Assembly (NCBI RefSeq): GCF_027988105.1
Contig: NZ_JAQJZJ010000004.1
Span: 372,001-436,000 of the forward strand
Direction: 5' to 3'
Source: Pseudomonas aestuarii
Lineage (GTDB): Bacteria; Pseudomonadota; Gammaproteobacteria; Pseudomonadales; Pseudomonadaceae
Length of the DNA: 64,000 bases
Each line of letters starts with the position of its first letter. Positions within the stretch are counted from its first letter, which is position 1. Below the pieces are notes generated by a model. It had not been told where the DNA came from and made no database searches. It saw only the letters and a program-made list of their open reading frames with translations. A program made the position numbers and the translations under genes. Below are positions 8,542 to 18,038 of the stretch, in pieces.

Positions 8542-9375
8542 ATGCAGCACCAAGCACACACACATGGCATCGACATCACGGCCCTGGGTCGGGAAAAGCA
8601 GGGCCTGAATCTGGACACGGAAACCGTGGCGATTCAGGTGCCGGGTTTGAACCTGTACTACGGCGACAAGCAGGCGCTGTTCGACGTCAAGCTGAAGATC
8701 CCCAAGCAGCGCGTGACGGCGTTTATCGGTCCGTCCGGTTGCGGCAAGTCGACCCTGCTGCGCACCTTCAACCGGATGAACGATCTGGTCGACGGTTGCC
8801 GCGTGGAGGGCGAAATCAATCTCGATGGGCGCAACATCTACCGTAAGGGCGAAGACGTCGCCGAGCTGCGCCGGCGCGTCGGCATGGTGTTCCAGAAGCC
8901 CAACCCCTTCCCCAAGAGCATCTACGAGAACGTGGTGTATGGCCTGCGCATCCAGGGCATCAACCAGAAGCGTGTACTCGATGAGGCGGTGGAGTGGGGC
9001 CTGAAAAGCGCGGCATTGTGGGACGAGGTCAAGGACCGCCTGCACGAGTCGGCCCTGGGGCTGTCCGGCGGCCAGCAGCAGCGCCTGGTGATCGCCCGCA
9101 CCGTGGCGGTGCAGCCGGAAGTGCTGCTGCTCGACGAACCCTGCTCGGCGCTCGACCCGATCTCCACCCTCAAGGTCGAAGAGCTGATCTACGAACTGAA
9201 ATCCAAGTACACCATCGTCATCGTGACCCACAACATGCAGCAGGCGGCGCGGGTTTCGGATTACACCGCCTTCATGTACATGGGCAAGCTGATCGAGTTC
9301 GGTGATACCGATAGGCTGTTCACCAACCCGGAGATGAAGCAGACCGAAGACTACATCACCGGTCGCTACGGCTGA
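8542..9375 (+). CDS. pstB: Phosphate ABC transporter ATPase PstB
   Basis: Cytoplasmic ATPase (277 aa) that powers phosphate import. Walker [10 protein letters not shown] is at residues 63-71, the ABC signature LSGGQQQR at 174-181, Walker B VLLLDEP at 194-200, and the switch histidine in VTHN at residue 230. About 30 extra N-terminal residues ([11 protein letters not shown]...) precede the ABC fold. It lies between pstA and phoU and is presumably co-transcribed from the pstC Pho box. Confidence 0.97.
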   Translation: MQHQAHTHGIDITALGREKQGLNLDTETVAIQVPGLNLYYGDKQALFDVKLKIPKQRVTAFIGPSGCGKSTLLRTFNRMNDLVDGCRVEGEINLDGRNIYRKGEDVAELRRRVGMVFQKPNPFPKSIYENVVYGLRIQGINQKRVLDEAVEWGLKSAALWDEVKDRLHESALGLSGGQQQRLVIARTVAVQPEVLLLDEPCSALDPISTLKVEELIYELKSKYTIVIVTHNMQQAARVSDYTAFMYMGKLIEFGDTDRLFTNPEMKQTEDYITGRYG

Positions 9376-9382
9376 TGGCCAT

Positions 9383-9468
9383 GCCAGAGGGCGCTGGACT
9401 GCGTCGGCGGAACTTGCCGTACTACTTGTACTGTCTGCGTTCCGCCTCCTTGCCCAGCACCCTCTGGC
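9383..9468. repeat. Nested inverted-repeat element between pstB and phoU
   Basis: Outer arms GCCAGAGGGCGCTGG (9383-9397) and CCAGCACCCTCTGGC (9454-9468) pair with one G-T mismatch. Inner arms GGCGGAAC (9406-9413) and GTTCCGCC (9439-9446) pair perfectly, and GTAC/GTAC (9419-9422, 9428-9431) sit at the tip. The element occupies most of the gap and could fold into a long stem in the mRNA. Confidence 0.65.
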
Positions 9469-9491
9469 AAAGCCCATCCACCTGATAATTC

Positions 9492-9512
9492 GTAGGGTGC
9501 GCGTGCGCACCA
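9492..9512. repeat. GTAGGGTG-type intergenic palindrome
   Basis: GTAGGGTGCGCGTGCGCACCA contains the palindrome GGTGCGCGTGCGCACC. It belongs to the same GTAGGGTG family seen at 10295-10330, 18039-18068 and 18897-18950. Confidence 0.5.
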
Positions 9513-9549
9513 CAGCCACCCAAAGCCGGTAGCTTTCGCGGAGCGAAAT

Positions 9550-10281
9550 ATGATCAACAAAGACAATCTCACCCAGCACATCTCCCAGCAGTTCAACTCC
9601 GAGCTGGAGGAGGTGCGCAGCCACCTGCTGGCGATGGGCGGTCTGGTCGAGAAGCAGGTCAACGATGCGGTCACCGCGCTGATCGATGCCGACTCCGGCC
9701 TGGCCCAGCAAGTGCGCGAGATCGATGGCCAGATCAACCAGATGGAGCGCAACATCGACGAGGAGTGCGTGCGCATCCTCGCTCGTCGCCAGCCGGCGGC
9801 GGGCGACCTGCGCTTGATCATCAGCATCTCCAAGTCGGTGATCGACCTCGAGCGCATCGGCGACGAAGCGACCAAGATCGCCAAGCGCGCCATCCTCCTG
9901 TGCGAGGAGGGCGAAGCGCCGCGCGGTTATGTGGAAGTGCGGCATATCGGCGATCAGGTGCGCAAGATGGTGCAGGAGGCGCTGGACGCCTTCGCCCGTT
10001 TCGACGCCGACCTGGCCCTGTCGGTGGCGCAGTACGACAAGACCGTCGACCGCGAATACAAGACCGCCCTGCGCGAGCTGGTCACCTTCATGATGGAAGA
10101 CCCGCGTTCGATCTCGCGGGTGCTCAACATCATCTGGGCCCTGCGGTCGCTGGAGCGTATCGGTGATCACGCGCGCAATATCGCCGAGCTGGTGATCTAT
10201 CTGGTGCGTGGCACCGATGTGAAGCACATGGGCCTGACCCGCATGAAGGAAGAAGTCGAAGGCACCGGCAAAGACCGTTGA
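9550..10281 (+). CDS. phoU: Phosphate signalling protein PhoU
   Basis: Negative regulator (243 aa) that links the Pst transporter to the PhoR kinase, keeping PhoB inactive when phosphate is plentiful. It has two PhoU helical repeats (about residues 20-110 and 125-215), with metal-site-like motifs DLERIGDEATKIAKRA and SLERIGDHARNIAELV. It is the last gene of the pst group and follows pstB after a repeat-containing gap of 174 bases. Confidence 0.96.
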   Translation: MINKDNLTQHISQQFNSELEEVRSHLLAMGGLVEKQVNDAVTALIDADSGLAQQVREIDGQINQMERNIDEECVRILARRQPAAGDLRLIISISKSVIDLERIGDEATKIAKRAILLCEEGEAPRGYVEVRHIGDQVRKMVQEALDAFARFDADLALSVAQYDKTVDREYKTALRELVTFMMEDPRSISRVLNIIWALRSLERIGDHARNIAELVIYLVRGTDVKHMGLTRMKEEVEGTGKDR

Positions 10282-10615
10282 GAGAAAGCGGGACGTAGGG
10301 TGGACTCAGCAGCGCAGCGAACAGTCCACCATCATCCCCGCCACCCGCCACCCGCCAGGGACAATGCTACGGCGTACTGCTTCGCGAGTACGCCCTGCGG
10401 TCTGTAGTTTGTAGAACGGCTTCGGCCGCGAAGTTCGCGGATGAAACGGAACGCCGCCCGGCCGCTTCTGCAAAAGCGTTACAACCGGGACAGCGCCGTT
10501 ATCAACGCCGTTGCGGCTAGGTCGGCAGTGTTGCCGCAGCAGCTAAAATGGCCAACGGCCTGGCCTTTGGCCATTCGCCGCGCTTATGCTTGGGCCATTC
10601 GAACGGGAGTGGCCG
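10282..10615. other. Gene-free gap with palindromic repeats
   Basis: This 334-base stretch between phoU and the response regulator has no convincing gene. It holds a GTAGGGTGGACT element whose reverse arm AGTCCACC ends at 10330, and a perfect hairpin GGCGTACT-GCTTCGCG-AGTACGCC at 10371-10394. The remainder looks like unstructured spacer. Confidence 0.6.
10295..10330. repeat. GTAGGGTGGACT inverted repeat
   Basis: GTAGGGTGGACT at 10295-10306 is followed by its partial reverse arm AGTCCACC at 10323-10330. It is one of several dispersed intergenic elements with a GTAGGGTG core in this window. Confidence 0.5.
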
Positions 10616-11539
10616 ATGAGCAAAGTCAGCGTACTGGTGGTGGACGATGCAACCTTTATCCGAGACCTGGTTAAAAAGGGCCTGCGCGACCACTTTCCCG
10701 GCGTGCAGATTGTCGAAGCGGTCAACGGGCGCAAAGCCCAGCAACTGCTCGGCCGACAAAGCATCGACCTGATTCTCTGCGATTGGGAAATGCCCGAGAT
10801 GTCCGGGCTCGAGTTGCTCAGCTGGTGCCGTGAGCAGGACACCCTGAAGACCGTGCCCTTCATCATGGTCACTAGCCGTGGCGACAAGGACAACGTGATC
10901 CAGGCGATCCAGGCCGGTGTTTCCGACTTCATTGGCAAGCCCTTCTCCAACGAGCAGCTGGTGACCAAGGTCAAGAAGGCCCTGAGCCGTGCCGGCAAGC
11001 TGCAAGCCTTGGCGGCCAGTGCTCCGCCGAAAATGCTCAGCAGTGGTGGCTTCGCCAATGACTCCCTGGCGGCGCTGACCGGCGGCGCTCAGGCCCAGGT
11101 CAGCAAGCCAGCGGCAACCGCTCCGGCACAGGCCGTAGTGGCGCGCCAGGAGGCTGCCGCAGCACCAGCCGCCTCGGCCAAATCGGCGGGGCAGGCCCCT
11201 GGCGGACGTGGCCAGGGGCAACTACGCCTGCCTGGCGGCACCATGAACTGCGTAATCAAGGCGCTCAGCCTCAAAGACGCTCAACTGGTGGTCAAGCGTG
11301 CCGAACTGTTGCCGCAAGTGCTCGAGAGTGCGGTGCTCGATCTGGAGCAGGGCGAAGGGGGCGAGGTGGCGCGGCTCAACGGCTATTTGCACGCGGTGGC
11401 AGCGCTGGAACCCAAGCCGGACAGCGATTGGCTGCTGCTGACGTTCAAGTTCGTCGACCGCGACCCGCAGAAGCTCGACTACCTGTCGCGCCTGATCGCT
11501 CGCGGGACGACGCAGAAGCACTTCGTCCCCGGCGCTTGA
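10616..11539 (+). CDS. Response regulator with C-terminal effector-like domain
   Basis: Protein of 307 aa. Residues 1-125 form a CheY-like receiver with the acidic pair in LVVDDA, the phosphoacceptor Asp56 in LILCDWEMP, and Lys in IGKPF. An Ala/Pro-rich linker (about 130-205) joins a roughly 100-residue C-terminal domain of mixed strands that could be PilZ-like, although the RxxxR and DxSxxG motifs are not evident. The start at 10616 has GGGAG ahead of it and leads straight into the receiver. It corresponds in position to the regulator downstream of phoU in P. aeruginosa. No partner kinase is adjacent; phoR is 3.5 kb away and pairs with phoB. Confidence 0.85.
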   Translation: MSKVSVLVVDDATFIRDLVKKGLRDHFPGVQIVEAVNGRKAQQLLGRQSIDLILCDWEMPEMSGLELLSWCREQDTLKTVPFIMVTSRGDKDNVIQAIQAGVSDFIGKPFSNEQLVTKVKKALSRAGKLQALAASAPPKMLSSGGFANDSLAALTGGAQAQVSKPAATAPAQAVVARQEAAAAPAASAKSAGQAPGGRGQGQLRLPGGTMNCVIKALSLKDAQLVVKRAELLPQVLESAVLDLEQGEGGEVARLNGYLHAVAALEPKPDSDWLLLTFKFVDRDPQKLDYLSRLIARGTTQKHFVPGA

Positions 11540-11855
11540 TGGCCCCACTGAGGTAATGGGTCAACGCATCCGGGTCGGACCAGCGGCGATCCGTTCGGCG
11601 CGAAGCGGCAGGCCGCCAGACTCTCAGCGTAGCGATTCATCCCGCTGGACTGCCTGCGGCGAGTGGCGCTGCGGCCCCGTAGGATGGTGCGGGCCGCGTA
11701 GGATGAGCGAAGCGATACCCATCACGACGATCTGCGGCAAACCACAATTCGCAGCTGGCAGCTGTGGAGGGGTGCATATACACCCTACGGATCGCGGCTT
11801 GCTCGAGCTAATGGGCAGCACCAGGCGAGCGCTTTTTCACCCGCGCTCAGGCGAC
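11540..11855. other. Gene-free gap with repeat remnants
   Basis: This 316-base interval between two convergent genes contains no supportable gene. At about 11678-11730 it carries two GTAGGATG units followed by GAGCGAAGCGATACCCATC, a kind of sequence that is repeated in many Pseudomonas intergenic regions. A hairpin GGGTGCATATACACCC lies at about 11771-11786. Confidence 0.5.
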
Positions 11856-12173
11856 TCAGCCCAGGCGCTGCAACAGCAGGAAGGCAGTCAGCAACAGGGT
11901 ATTGATCGCCCAGGCGGCGGTCAGGACGCGGGCGATTTCACCGTGGGCTGGATTTTTTACGTTGTCACTGCAACGCCAGATCTCGCCGATTATCCAGGCG
12001 GTATAGCCCAGCAGCACGGCAAACATGAATATGAGCGTGGTCAGTGCAGCGCCGCTGAAATACACCGCGAGCGTGACTGCCCAGAGAATATTGCTGGGTA
12101 TCACCCCGTAGAACCAGAAAATCTCTCGTAGCGGTTTGTCGATCAGCAGGGCGTTGAACATCGAGGTTTGCAT
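11856..12173 (-). CDS. Small inner-membrane protein of unknown function
   Basis: Predicted 105-aa protein with three hydrophobic segments, at about residues 24-42, 46-66 and 84-102, separated by a short polar loop (GEIWRCSDNVKNPAHGE). I do not recognise a named family, though its size and topology resemble conserved small membrane proteins of pseudomonads. It converges on the response regulator gene and diverges from the M23 peptidase. A start at 12173 gives the only membrane-protein reading; codon use is consistent with a real gene. Confidence 0.65.
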   Translation of the reverse strand: MQTSMFNALLIDKPLREIFWFYGVIPSNILWAVTLAVYFSGAALTTLIFMFAVLLGYTAWIIGEIWRCSDNVKNPAHGEIARVLTAAWAINTLLLTAFLLLQRLG

Positions 12174-12387
12174 GGTTATTAACCCTCATGGCAGTCAAGG
12201 CACGCTCGTGTTACCTGGTGGCCCGTCCCTTGAGATTAGCCCGCTCGGGCGTCGCGTCAAAAAGTCGCACAGGCTCAGGTGCGGGGCGGATGCGCCAGAT
12301 CACATTCCACTGCCCCGGCCCTCGCTTGCATGCTGTCGCACTGCTAGTCTTCAGAGTCTTGGAAAGCCAAAAATCGCCCGTGAGCCC

Positions 12388-13284
12388 ATGCCCTTTCGAC
12401 TGACCGTGTTCTGCGTCCTGCTGCTGGTTGCCAGCCAGGCCGCGGCCCTGACCATCTACAAGTACACCGATGCCAACGGTGTGGTGACCTATACCGATAA
12501 AGCAACGGCGGGTGCCCAGGTGTTCGTTTTTCGCGACCGCATGGTCGAGCGCCTGGACAACCAGGTGAAACTGGAAACCCAGAAGCATGCGGCCGGCGAC
12601 ACCCTGCTGGTGCGCAACGACCTGTATGCGCCGGTGCAGATCGAACTGAAGCTGGAGCAGGTCGACAACGCCATCGGCGCCCCGACCAAACCCATCAGCT
12701 GGGTGTTGCCGCCGCGCAGCAAGATCCGCCTCGCCACCCTGACTGCGCGCGATGCCAGCAAGCCGCTGCGCTACACGCCGAAACTGCGTTATGCCCTGGG
12801 CGACCCCCGCCTGCTGCCGACGCAGAAGAACTACCCGCTACCCTGGCGCGGTGGTCCCTTCCGCCTGAGCCAGGGCGCCAACGGTAAATACAGCCACTTC
12901 ACCGCCAAAGGCCGCTACGCCCTGGACATTGCCATGCCCGAGGGCACGCCGATTATCGCGGCGCGCGGCGGTGTAGTGGTCAAGACCGAGAACCAGCAGA
13001 GCGGGCGCGGCAACAACCCCTCCGGCAACTATGTGCGCATCCTGCACGACGACGGCACCATGGGCGTCTACCTGCACCTGATGAAGGGTTCGGTACAGGT
13101 TCAGGAAGGCCATCGGGTGCAGGTCGGTAGCCTGCTCGCACGTTCCGGTAACACCGGTAACAGCACCGGTCCGCACCTGCACTTCGTGGTGCAGCGCAAC
13201 GTCGGCCTGGCCCTGGAGTCCATTCCCTTCGATTTCCTCCAGCCGGTCAACAGCCTGCCGAATTTCGCCGTCGGCGGTGATTGA
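12388..13284 (+). CDS. M23 family metallopeptidase with DUF4124 N-terminus
   Basis: Exported cell-wall endopeptidase candidate of 298 aa. A signal peptide (MPFRLTVFCVLLLVASQAAA) is followed by a DUF4124-like segment (LTIYKYTDANGVVTYTDK). The LytM/M23 domain (about residues 165-285) contains the zinc-ligand region YSHFTAKGRYALDI and the HLHF motif in GPHLHFVV. Both metal motifs are intact, so it is likely active on peptidoglycan cross-links. The start at 12388 was chosen because the signal peptide begins there; the open frame extends further upstream without family features. Confidence 0.85.
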   Translation: MPFRLTVFCVLLLVASQAAALTIYKYTDANGVVTYTDKATAGAQVFVFRDRMVERLDNQVKLETQKHAAGDTLLVRNDLYAPVQIELKLEQVDNAIGAPTKPISWVLPPRSKIRLATLTARDASKPLRYTPKLRYALGDPRLLPTQKNYPLPWRGGPFRLSQGANGKYSHFTAKGRYALDIAMPEGTPIIAARGGVVVKTENQQSGRGNNPSGNYVRILHDDGTMGVYLHLMKGSVQVQEGHRVQVGSLLARSGNTGNSTGPHLHFVVQRNVGLALESIPFDFLQPVNSLPNFAVGGD

Positions 13285-13460
13285 GACACGCTGCACGCGG
13301 CAAGCCATACGCGGCGAGTAAGCGCCAAGAAGCACGTCGTTGCGACAGATCCTCGCGCTAGCAAGGGCTTCAGGAGGCCGTCGAGCGCGCGGCGATGGCC
13401 AGCGATCCGCCGCGCAGGGTCGCCCAACCGGGTTTCAGCGTGGGACTGGGCGCCAGAGGC

Positions 13461-14801
13461 TCACTCCAGCCTGAGGACCTTGGCCAGGACGATCTTCGGT
13501 CCCTTCATCTTCTTGACGATGATGCGCAGGCCCTCCACTTCCAGCACTTCCTCTTCCTCGGGCATGCGCTTGAGGGTTTCGTAGATCAGCCCGGCCAGGG
13601 TTTCCGCTTCGATATGATCGAGGTTGACCCCCAGCAGGCGTTCGACCTTGAACAGCGGCGTGTCGCCACGTACCAGCAGCTTGCCCGGCTGATAAGCGAG
13701 AATGCCGCGCTCGGTCTTGTGGTGTTCGTCCTGAATATCGCCGACCAGTGCTTCGAGCACGTCTTCCATGGTCAGGTAGCCGATGACCTTGCCGTCTGCT
13801 TCTTCGACCAGGGCGAAGTGCGAGCCACCCTGACGGAACTGTTCGAGCAGGTTGGACAGCGGCATATGCCGGCCAACCCGTTCGATTGGATGCATCAACT
13901 CGGCCAGTTTCAGCGCCGAGGGCAACATCTCCAGCAGGGAAAGGTGCAGCAGCAGATCCTTGATGTGCAGCACGCCGACGAACTCGCCGGCGGCTTCGTC
14001 GAAGATCGGGTAGCGGCTGTACTTGTGCCGGCGAAACACGCTGAACACCTCGTCCAGCGGGGCATTGAGCTCCAGGTAGACCAGGTCTTCACGGGAGTTG
14101 GCCCAGTCCACCACTTCCAGTTCACCGAGCTCCACCGCCGAGGCCAGCACGCGCATGTCCTGGTCGCTGGGGTTGCTGGCGCGGCTGGAGTGCAGGATCA
14201 GCTTGAGTTCGTCGCGGCTGTAATGGTGCTCGTTATGCGGCCCCGGTTCGCCCTGGCCGGCAATGCGCAGGATGGCGTTGGCGCTAGCATTGAGCAGGAA
14301 GATCGCCGGGTACATGGCCCAGTAGAACAGATACAGCGGCGCGGCCGTCCACAGCGACAGCAGTTCGGGCTGGCGAATCGCCCAGGACTTCGGTGCCAGC
14401 TCGCCCACCACGATATGCAGGTAGGAAATGATCGAGAAGGCGGTGAAGAAGGCAATGCCGTGCACCAGCGTGGCTGACTCGATGCCGATGGCGCCGAGTA
14501 GCGGGGTCAGCAGTTCGGCGAAGGCCGGTTCGCCGACCCAGCCGAGGGCCAGCGAGGCCAGGGTGATGCCCAGTTGGCAGGCCGACAGGTAGGCATCCAT
14601 CTGCTTGTGCACGGTGCGCAGGATATGCCCGCGCCAGCCGTTCTGGTTGGCCAGGGCCTCGACCTTGGTGGCGCGCAGCCTGACGATGGCGAACTCGGCG
14701 GCGACGAAAAAGCCGTTGAGCAGCACCAGCAACAGGGCGAAGAGCACAAGGCCGAAATCGGCGAAAAAGGTAGTGACGGAGAGACTCGTGGAGGGGTCCA
14801 T
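13461..14801 (-). CDS. CNNM/HlyC-CorC family transporter-associated protein
   Basis: Membrane protein of 446 aa. An N-terminal DUF21 region (about residues 1-190) has four hydrophobic segments, starting near FFADFGLVLFALLLVLLNGFF. A CBS pair follows (about 205-325), then a C-terminal CorC/HlyC domain (about 345-430, TLAGLIYETLKRMPEEEE). The family is linked to magnesium or other cation homeostasis; the substrate here is unknown. It follows phoR in the leftward direction with an 81-base gap. The start at 14801 is preferred over 14843 because hydrophobic and family sequence begins there. Confidence 0.85.
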   Translation of the reverse strand: MDPSTSLSVTTFFADFGLVLFALLLVLLNGFFVAAEFAIVRLRATKVEALANQNGWRGHILRTVHKQMDAYLSACQLGITLASLALGWVGEPAFAELLTPLLGAIGIESATLVHGIAFFTAFSIISYLHIVVGELAPKSWAIRQPELLSLWTAAPLYLFYWAMYPAIFLLNASANAILRIAGQGEPGPHNEHHYSRDELKLILHSSRASNPSDQDMRVLASAVELGELEVVDWANSREDLVYLELNAPLDEVFSVFRRHKYSRYPIFDEAAGEFVGVLHIKDLLLHLSLLEMLPSALKLAELMHPIERVGRHMPLSNLLEQFRQGGSHFALVEEADGKVIGYLTMEDVLEALVGDIQDEHHKTERGILAYQPGKLLVRGDTPLFKVERLLGVNLDHIEAETLAGLIYETLKRMPEEEEVLEVEGLRIIVKKMKGPKIVLAKVLRLE

Positions 14802-14882
14802 AAAGGTTTCGGTAGGCCAATGACCGCTAGAGGGTGGGGCCAAGCCAGCGGCTTTGCAAGCCTGCGCATAGGCCGCGGCCGC

Positions 14883-16217
14883 TTAGTTGAGGCGCCGTGC
14901 CACTTGCGAGCTGGGGAAGTGGCAGGTGAAGGTGCTGCCCTGGCCCAGGCTGCTGACGATCTGCAGGCGGGCGCGGTGGCGCAGCAGCACATGCTTGACG
15001 ATGGCCAGGCCCAGGCCGGTGCCGCCGGTGTTGCTCGCGCGGCTGGAGTCGACCCGGTAGAAACGTTCGGTCAGGCGTGGCAGGTGCTTGTCCTCGATGC
15101 CCAGGCCACTGTCCCGCACCGCGAGGTGCGCGCCCTGCTCGTCGCCCCACCAGCGGATGTGAATCTCGCCTTGCGCGGGGGTGTACTTGACCGCATTGAA
15201 CACCAGGTTGGAGAAGGCACTGCGCAGTTCCGCCTCGCTGCCCTTGAGGCGCAAATGCGGGTCGGCTTCCAGGCTGATGCGGTGCATGCGTTCGCCGGAC
15301 AGCGCCTGGGCGTCGCTCTTGATGCTCAACAGCAGCAGGTCGACCGCCACCGGCTGGTTGTCCGAGGGGTAGTCGGTGGCTTCCAGCTTGGCCAGCAACA
15401 GCAGGTCATTGAGCAGGCTCTGCATGCGTCCGCCCTGCTGCTGCATCTGCTGCAGCGCGCGCAGCCAGCGCGGATTGACGTCTTCGACGTTGTCCAGCAG
15501 GGTTTCCAGGTAACCGCTGATCACCGTCAGCGGCGTGCGCAACTCGTGGGAGACGTTGGCGACGAAGTCCTTGCGCATCTGTTCGAGCTGAAACAAACGG
15601 GTGACGTCACGCACCAGCATCAGGTGCTCGCGATTGCCGTAGTGGGTGATATGGAACTGCAGGTGTCTACGGTCGTTGAGCGGCGAAGGCAACTCCAGCG
15701 GTTCGAGGTAGCTGCCGCGCTCGAAGTATTCGACGAAGCGCGGGTCGCGTAGCAGGTTGGTGATCGCCTGGCCACTGTCCTGCGGGGTTTTCAGGCCGAG
15801 CAGGGTTTCCGCGGCGCGGTTCCACCACTCCAGGTTGCCGTTGCTGTCGAGCATGATCACCGCGTCATTCAGCGCGGCGGTGGATTCCTGCACCCGATCG
15901 ATCACCGCCTGCAGGCGGCCGCGGGCTTTCTCGTTGCGTCGTTGCAGGTGGTAGATGCTGTCGAACACCTCGCCCCACAGGCCATAGCCATCCGGTGGTG
16001 GCTCGTCCGGCTGGTGCTCTTTCAACCATTTGTGCAGGCGCCGCAATTGGTTCAGGGTCCAGCCCAGGTAGATGGCCAGGCCGGTCGCCAGCGCCCAGGC
16101 ATACTCGCCGGTGAACAGGCCGAGCAGCAGGCAGGCGCCGACTAACAGCAGCAGGCTGCGCACCACGGTGCCACGCCAGTTTTGCTTCACTTGGGAGTCA
16201 TCCGCCAATCGATCCAT
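14883..16217 (-). CDS. phoR: Phosphate regulon sensor kinase PhoR
   Basis: Inner-membrane histidine kinase (444 aa) that phosphorylates PhoB during phosphate limitation. Two hydrophobic helices lie near residues 20-36 and 40-56, with only a very short periplasmic turn, as expected for PhoR. A PAS domain follows (about 100-205). The kinase core has the phosphorylated His224 in the H-box VSHELRTPLT, then NAVKYTP, DSGLGIE and GGTGLGLAIVKH. The start at 16217 gives the usual family length. It sits 58 bases after phoB and is co-oriented. Confidence 0.96.
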   Translation of the reverse strand: MDRLADDSQVKQNWRGTVVRSLLLLVGACLLLGLFTGEYAWALATGLAIYLGWTLNQLRRLHKWLKEHQPDEPPPDGYGLWGEVFDSIYHLQRRNEKARGRLQAVIDRVQESTAALNDAVIMLDSNGNLEWWNRAAETLLGLKTPQDSGQAITNLLRDPRFVEYFERGSYLEPLELPSPLNDRRHLQFHITHYGNREHLMLVRDVTRLFQLEQMRKDFVANVSHELRTPLTVISGYLETLLDNVEDVNPRWLRALQQMQQQGGRMQSLLNDLLLLAKLEATDYPSDNQPVAVDLLLLSIKSDAQALSGERMHRISLEADPHLRLKGSEAELRSAFSNLVFNAVKYTPAQGEIHIRWWGDEQGAHLAVRDSGLGIEDKHLPRLTERFYRVDSSRASNTGGTGLGLAIVKHVLLRHRARLQIVSSLGQGSTFTCHFPSSQVARRLN

Positions 16218-16275
16218 TGAGCCGCTGGGACAAGCCGGCAATCCTAACCCGTGCCGTCATCGGCCGGGAATAGCG

Positions 16276-16965
16276 CTAGCTCTTGCTGGAGAAACGATAG
16301 CCGGTGCCGCGCACGGTCTGCACCAGGTTTTCGTAGGCTTCGCCCAGCGCCTTGCGCAAGCGGCGGATGTGCACATCGACAGTGCGCTCCTCGACGTAGA
16401 CGTTGCCGCCCCAGACCTGGTCGAGCAACTGGCCGCGGGTATAGGCGCGTTCCTGATGGGTCATGAAGAACTGCAGCAGGCGGTATTCGGTCGGGCCCAT
16501 CTCGGCCGGCGTGCCATCGATGGTCACCCGGTGGCTGACGGGGTCGAGCAGCAGGCCGCCGACCTCGATCGGCCCCTCGCTGTCGCTGGGGCCGGCACGG
16601 CGCAGCACGGCCTTGAGGCGAGCGACCAGTTCGCGCGGCGAGAACGGCTTGGTGATGTAGTCGTCGGCGCCGACCTCCAGGCCCTGGATCTTGTTGTCTT
16701 CTTCGCCCTTGGCGGTGAGCATGATGATCGGGATGTCGCAGGTCAGCTCGTCACGCTTGAGCCGGCGCGCCAGCTCGATGCCGCTGGTGCCGGGGAGCAT
16801 CCAGTCGAGCAGGATCAGGTCGGGCTTGCGGTCGACGATGATGGCATGGGCCTGCTGGCTACTCTCCGCTTCCAGGCACTCGTAACCGGCCATTTCCAGG
16901 GCCACCGCGATCATTTCGCGGATCGGTGCTTCGTCATCGACGATCAGAATGTTCTTGCCAACCAT
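16276..16965 (-). CDS. phoB: Phosphate regulon response regulator PhoB
   Basis: OmpR-class transcription factor (229 aa). The receiver has Asp54 in [10 protein letters not shown], acidic Asp10/Asp11 and the conserved Lys in ITKPFSP. The C-terminal winged helix ends [15 protein letters not shown]. It binds Pho boxes such as those before pstS, pstC and itself. The start at 16965 is supported by length and because the alternative upstream ATG at 17028 falls inside the Pho box. Confidence 0.97.
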   Translation of the reverse strand: MVGKNILIVDDEAPIREMIAVALEMAGYECLEAESSQQAHAIIVDRKPDLILLDWMLPGTSGIELARRLKRDELTCDIPIIMLTAKGEEDNKIQGLEVGADDYITKPFSPRELVARLKAVLRRAGPSDSEGPIEVGGLLLDPVSHRVTIDGTPAEMGPTEYRLLQFFMTHQERAYTRGQLLDQVWGGNVYVEERTVDVHIRRLRKALGEAYENLVQTVRGTGYRFSSKS

Positions 16966-17017
16966 GGATCCAGCCTCAGTCGTTCTACTGTCATGCGTGG
17001 CATTAGATAGCGGAATT

Positions 17018-17035
17018 ATTGCAGTCATGTGACAG
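17018..17035 (-). promoter_or_regulatory. Pho box upstream of phoB
   Basis: Read on the minus strand, CTGTCAC-ATGA-CTGCAAT gives two heptamers 4 bases apart, matching the PhoB consensus at 6/7 and 5/7. It lies about 55 bases before the phoB start, consistent with autoregulation of phoBR. Confidence 0.8.
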
Positions 17036-17077
17036 GCAGGGGCAGTGGCGAGCCTGGCTAGTAGCTCGCCCCCTGCC

Positions 17078-17989
17078 TCAGGGCAACACGCTCGGCGGCG
17101 CCCGCAACGCGTAATCCAGCACGATGCCGAGGAAAATCGCCAATCCGGCCCAGTGGTTGTGCAGGAATGCGTTGAAGCAGGCCATCGGCTTGCGGTTGCG
17201 GGTCTTGTGGTATTCCCAGGCGAAGCAGGCGGCTGCCACCAGCAGACCGAGGTGGAAGGGCAGGCCCAGTTCGAAGCGGCTGCCGGCCAGCAGCAGGCAC
17301 AGCAGGGCCAGGCCCTGGAGGATGGCGATGATCAGGCGGTCGGCGTCGCCGAACAGGATGGCGGTGGATTTGACCCCGATCTTCAGGTCGTCGTCGCGGT
17401 CGGCCATGGCGTAGTAGGTGTCGTATGCCACCGTCCACAGCAGGTTGGCGATGAACAGCAGCCAGGCCTCCGCCGGCAGGCTGCCGGTTTCGGCGGTGAA
17501 GGCCATCGGCATGCCCCAGGAAAACGCCGCGCCCAGCACCACCTGGGGGTAGAAGGTGTAGCGCTTCATGAAGGGGTAGCAGGCGGCCAGGGCCAGGCCG
17601 CCGAAGGACAGCCAGATGGTCGCGGCGTTGGTCAGCAGCACCAGGATGAAGGCTAGCGCCACCAGCCCGGCGAACAGCATCAGCGCCTCGCGCGGCTTCA
17701 CCTTGCCACTGGCCAGGGGCCGCGCCCGGGTGCGGGTGACGTGGCCGTCGAAGTTGCGGTCGGCGTAGTCGTTGATCACGCAGCCGGCGGCGCGCATCAG
17801 GATCACGCCGACGACGAAGATAAACAGGTTTTTCGCGCTCGGCACGCCTTCGGCTGCGACCCACAGGGCCCATAGCGTCGGCCACAGCAGCAGGTAGATG
17901 CCGATGGGTTTTTCCAGACGCATCAGCTGGATGAAGTCCCAGGTGCGGGGATGCAGGCGATTCAGCGATTTGAGCAGGCGGGTGTACAT
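17078..17989 (-). CDS. ubiA: 4-hydroxybenzoate polyprenyltransferase UbiA
   Basis: Integral membrane enzyme (303 aa) that attaches the polyprenyl tail to 4-hydroxybenzoate, the second committed step of ubiquinone synthesis. The two Asp-rich, magnesium-binding motifs are present: [20 protein letters not shown] at about 73-92 and [14 protein letters not shown] at about 192-205. Eight or nine hydrophobic segments surround them. It shares orientation with ubiC, which makes its substrate, with a repeat-containing gap of about 240 bases between them. Confidence 0.96.
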   Translation of the reverse strand: MYTRLLKSLNRLHPRTWDFIQLMRLEKPIGIYLLLWPTLWALWVAAEGVPSAKNLFIFVVGVILMRAAGCVINDYADRNFDGHVTRTRARPLASGKVKPREALMLFAGLVALAFILVLLTNAATIWLSFGGLALAACYPFMKRYTFYPQVVLGAAFSWGMPMAFTAETGSLPAEAWLLFIANLLWTVAYDTYYAMADRDDDLKIGVKSTAILFGDADRLIIAILQGLALLCLLLAGSRFELGLPFHLGLLVAAACFAWEYHKTRNRKPMACFNAFLHNHWAGLAIFLGIVLDYALRAPPSVLP

Positions 17990-18038
17990 CGAGCGCTTCT
18001 CCGTGCGGGGTGCGGCGGATTATACGGGGGCTGGGCGT

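Noticed and set aside
8428..10227. 599-residue minus-strand frame opposite pstB and phoU
   Set aside because: Antisense shadow; it runs through two well-supported genes on the other strand and has no domain.
11556..12131. 191-residue plus-strand frame over the gap and the small membrane protein gene
   Set aside because: It covers repeat sequence and the antisense of a hydrophobic gene; no ribosome site or recognisable family.
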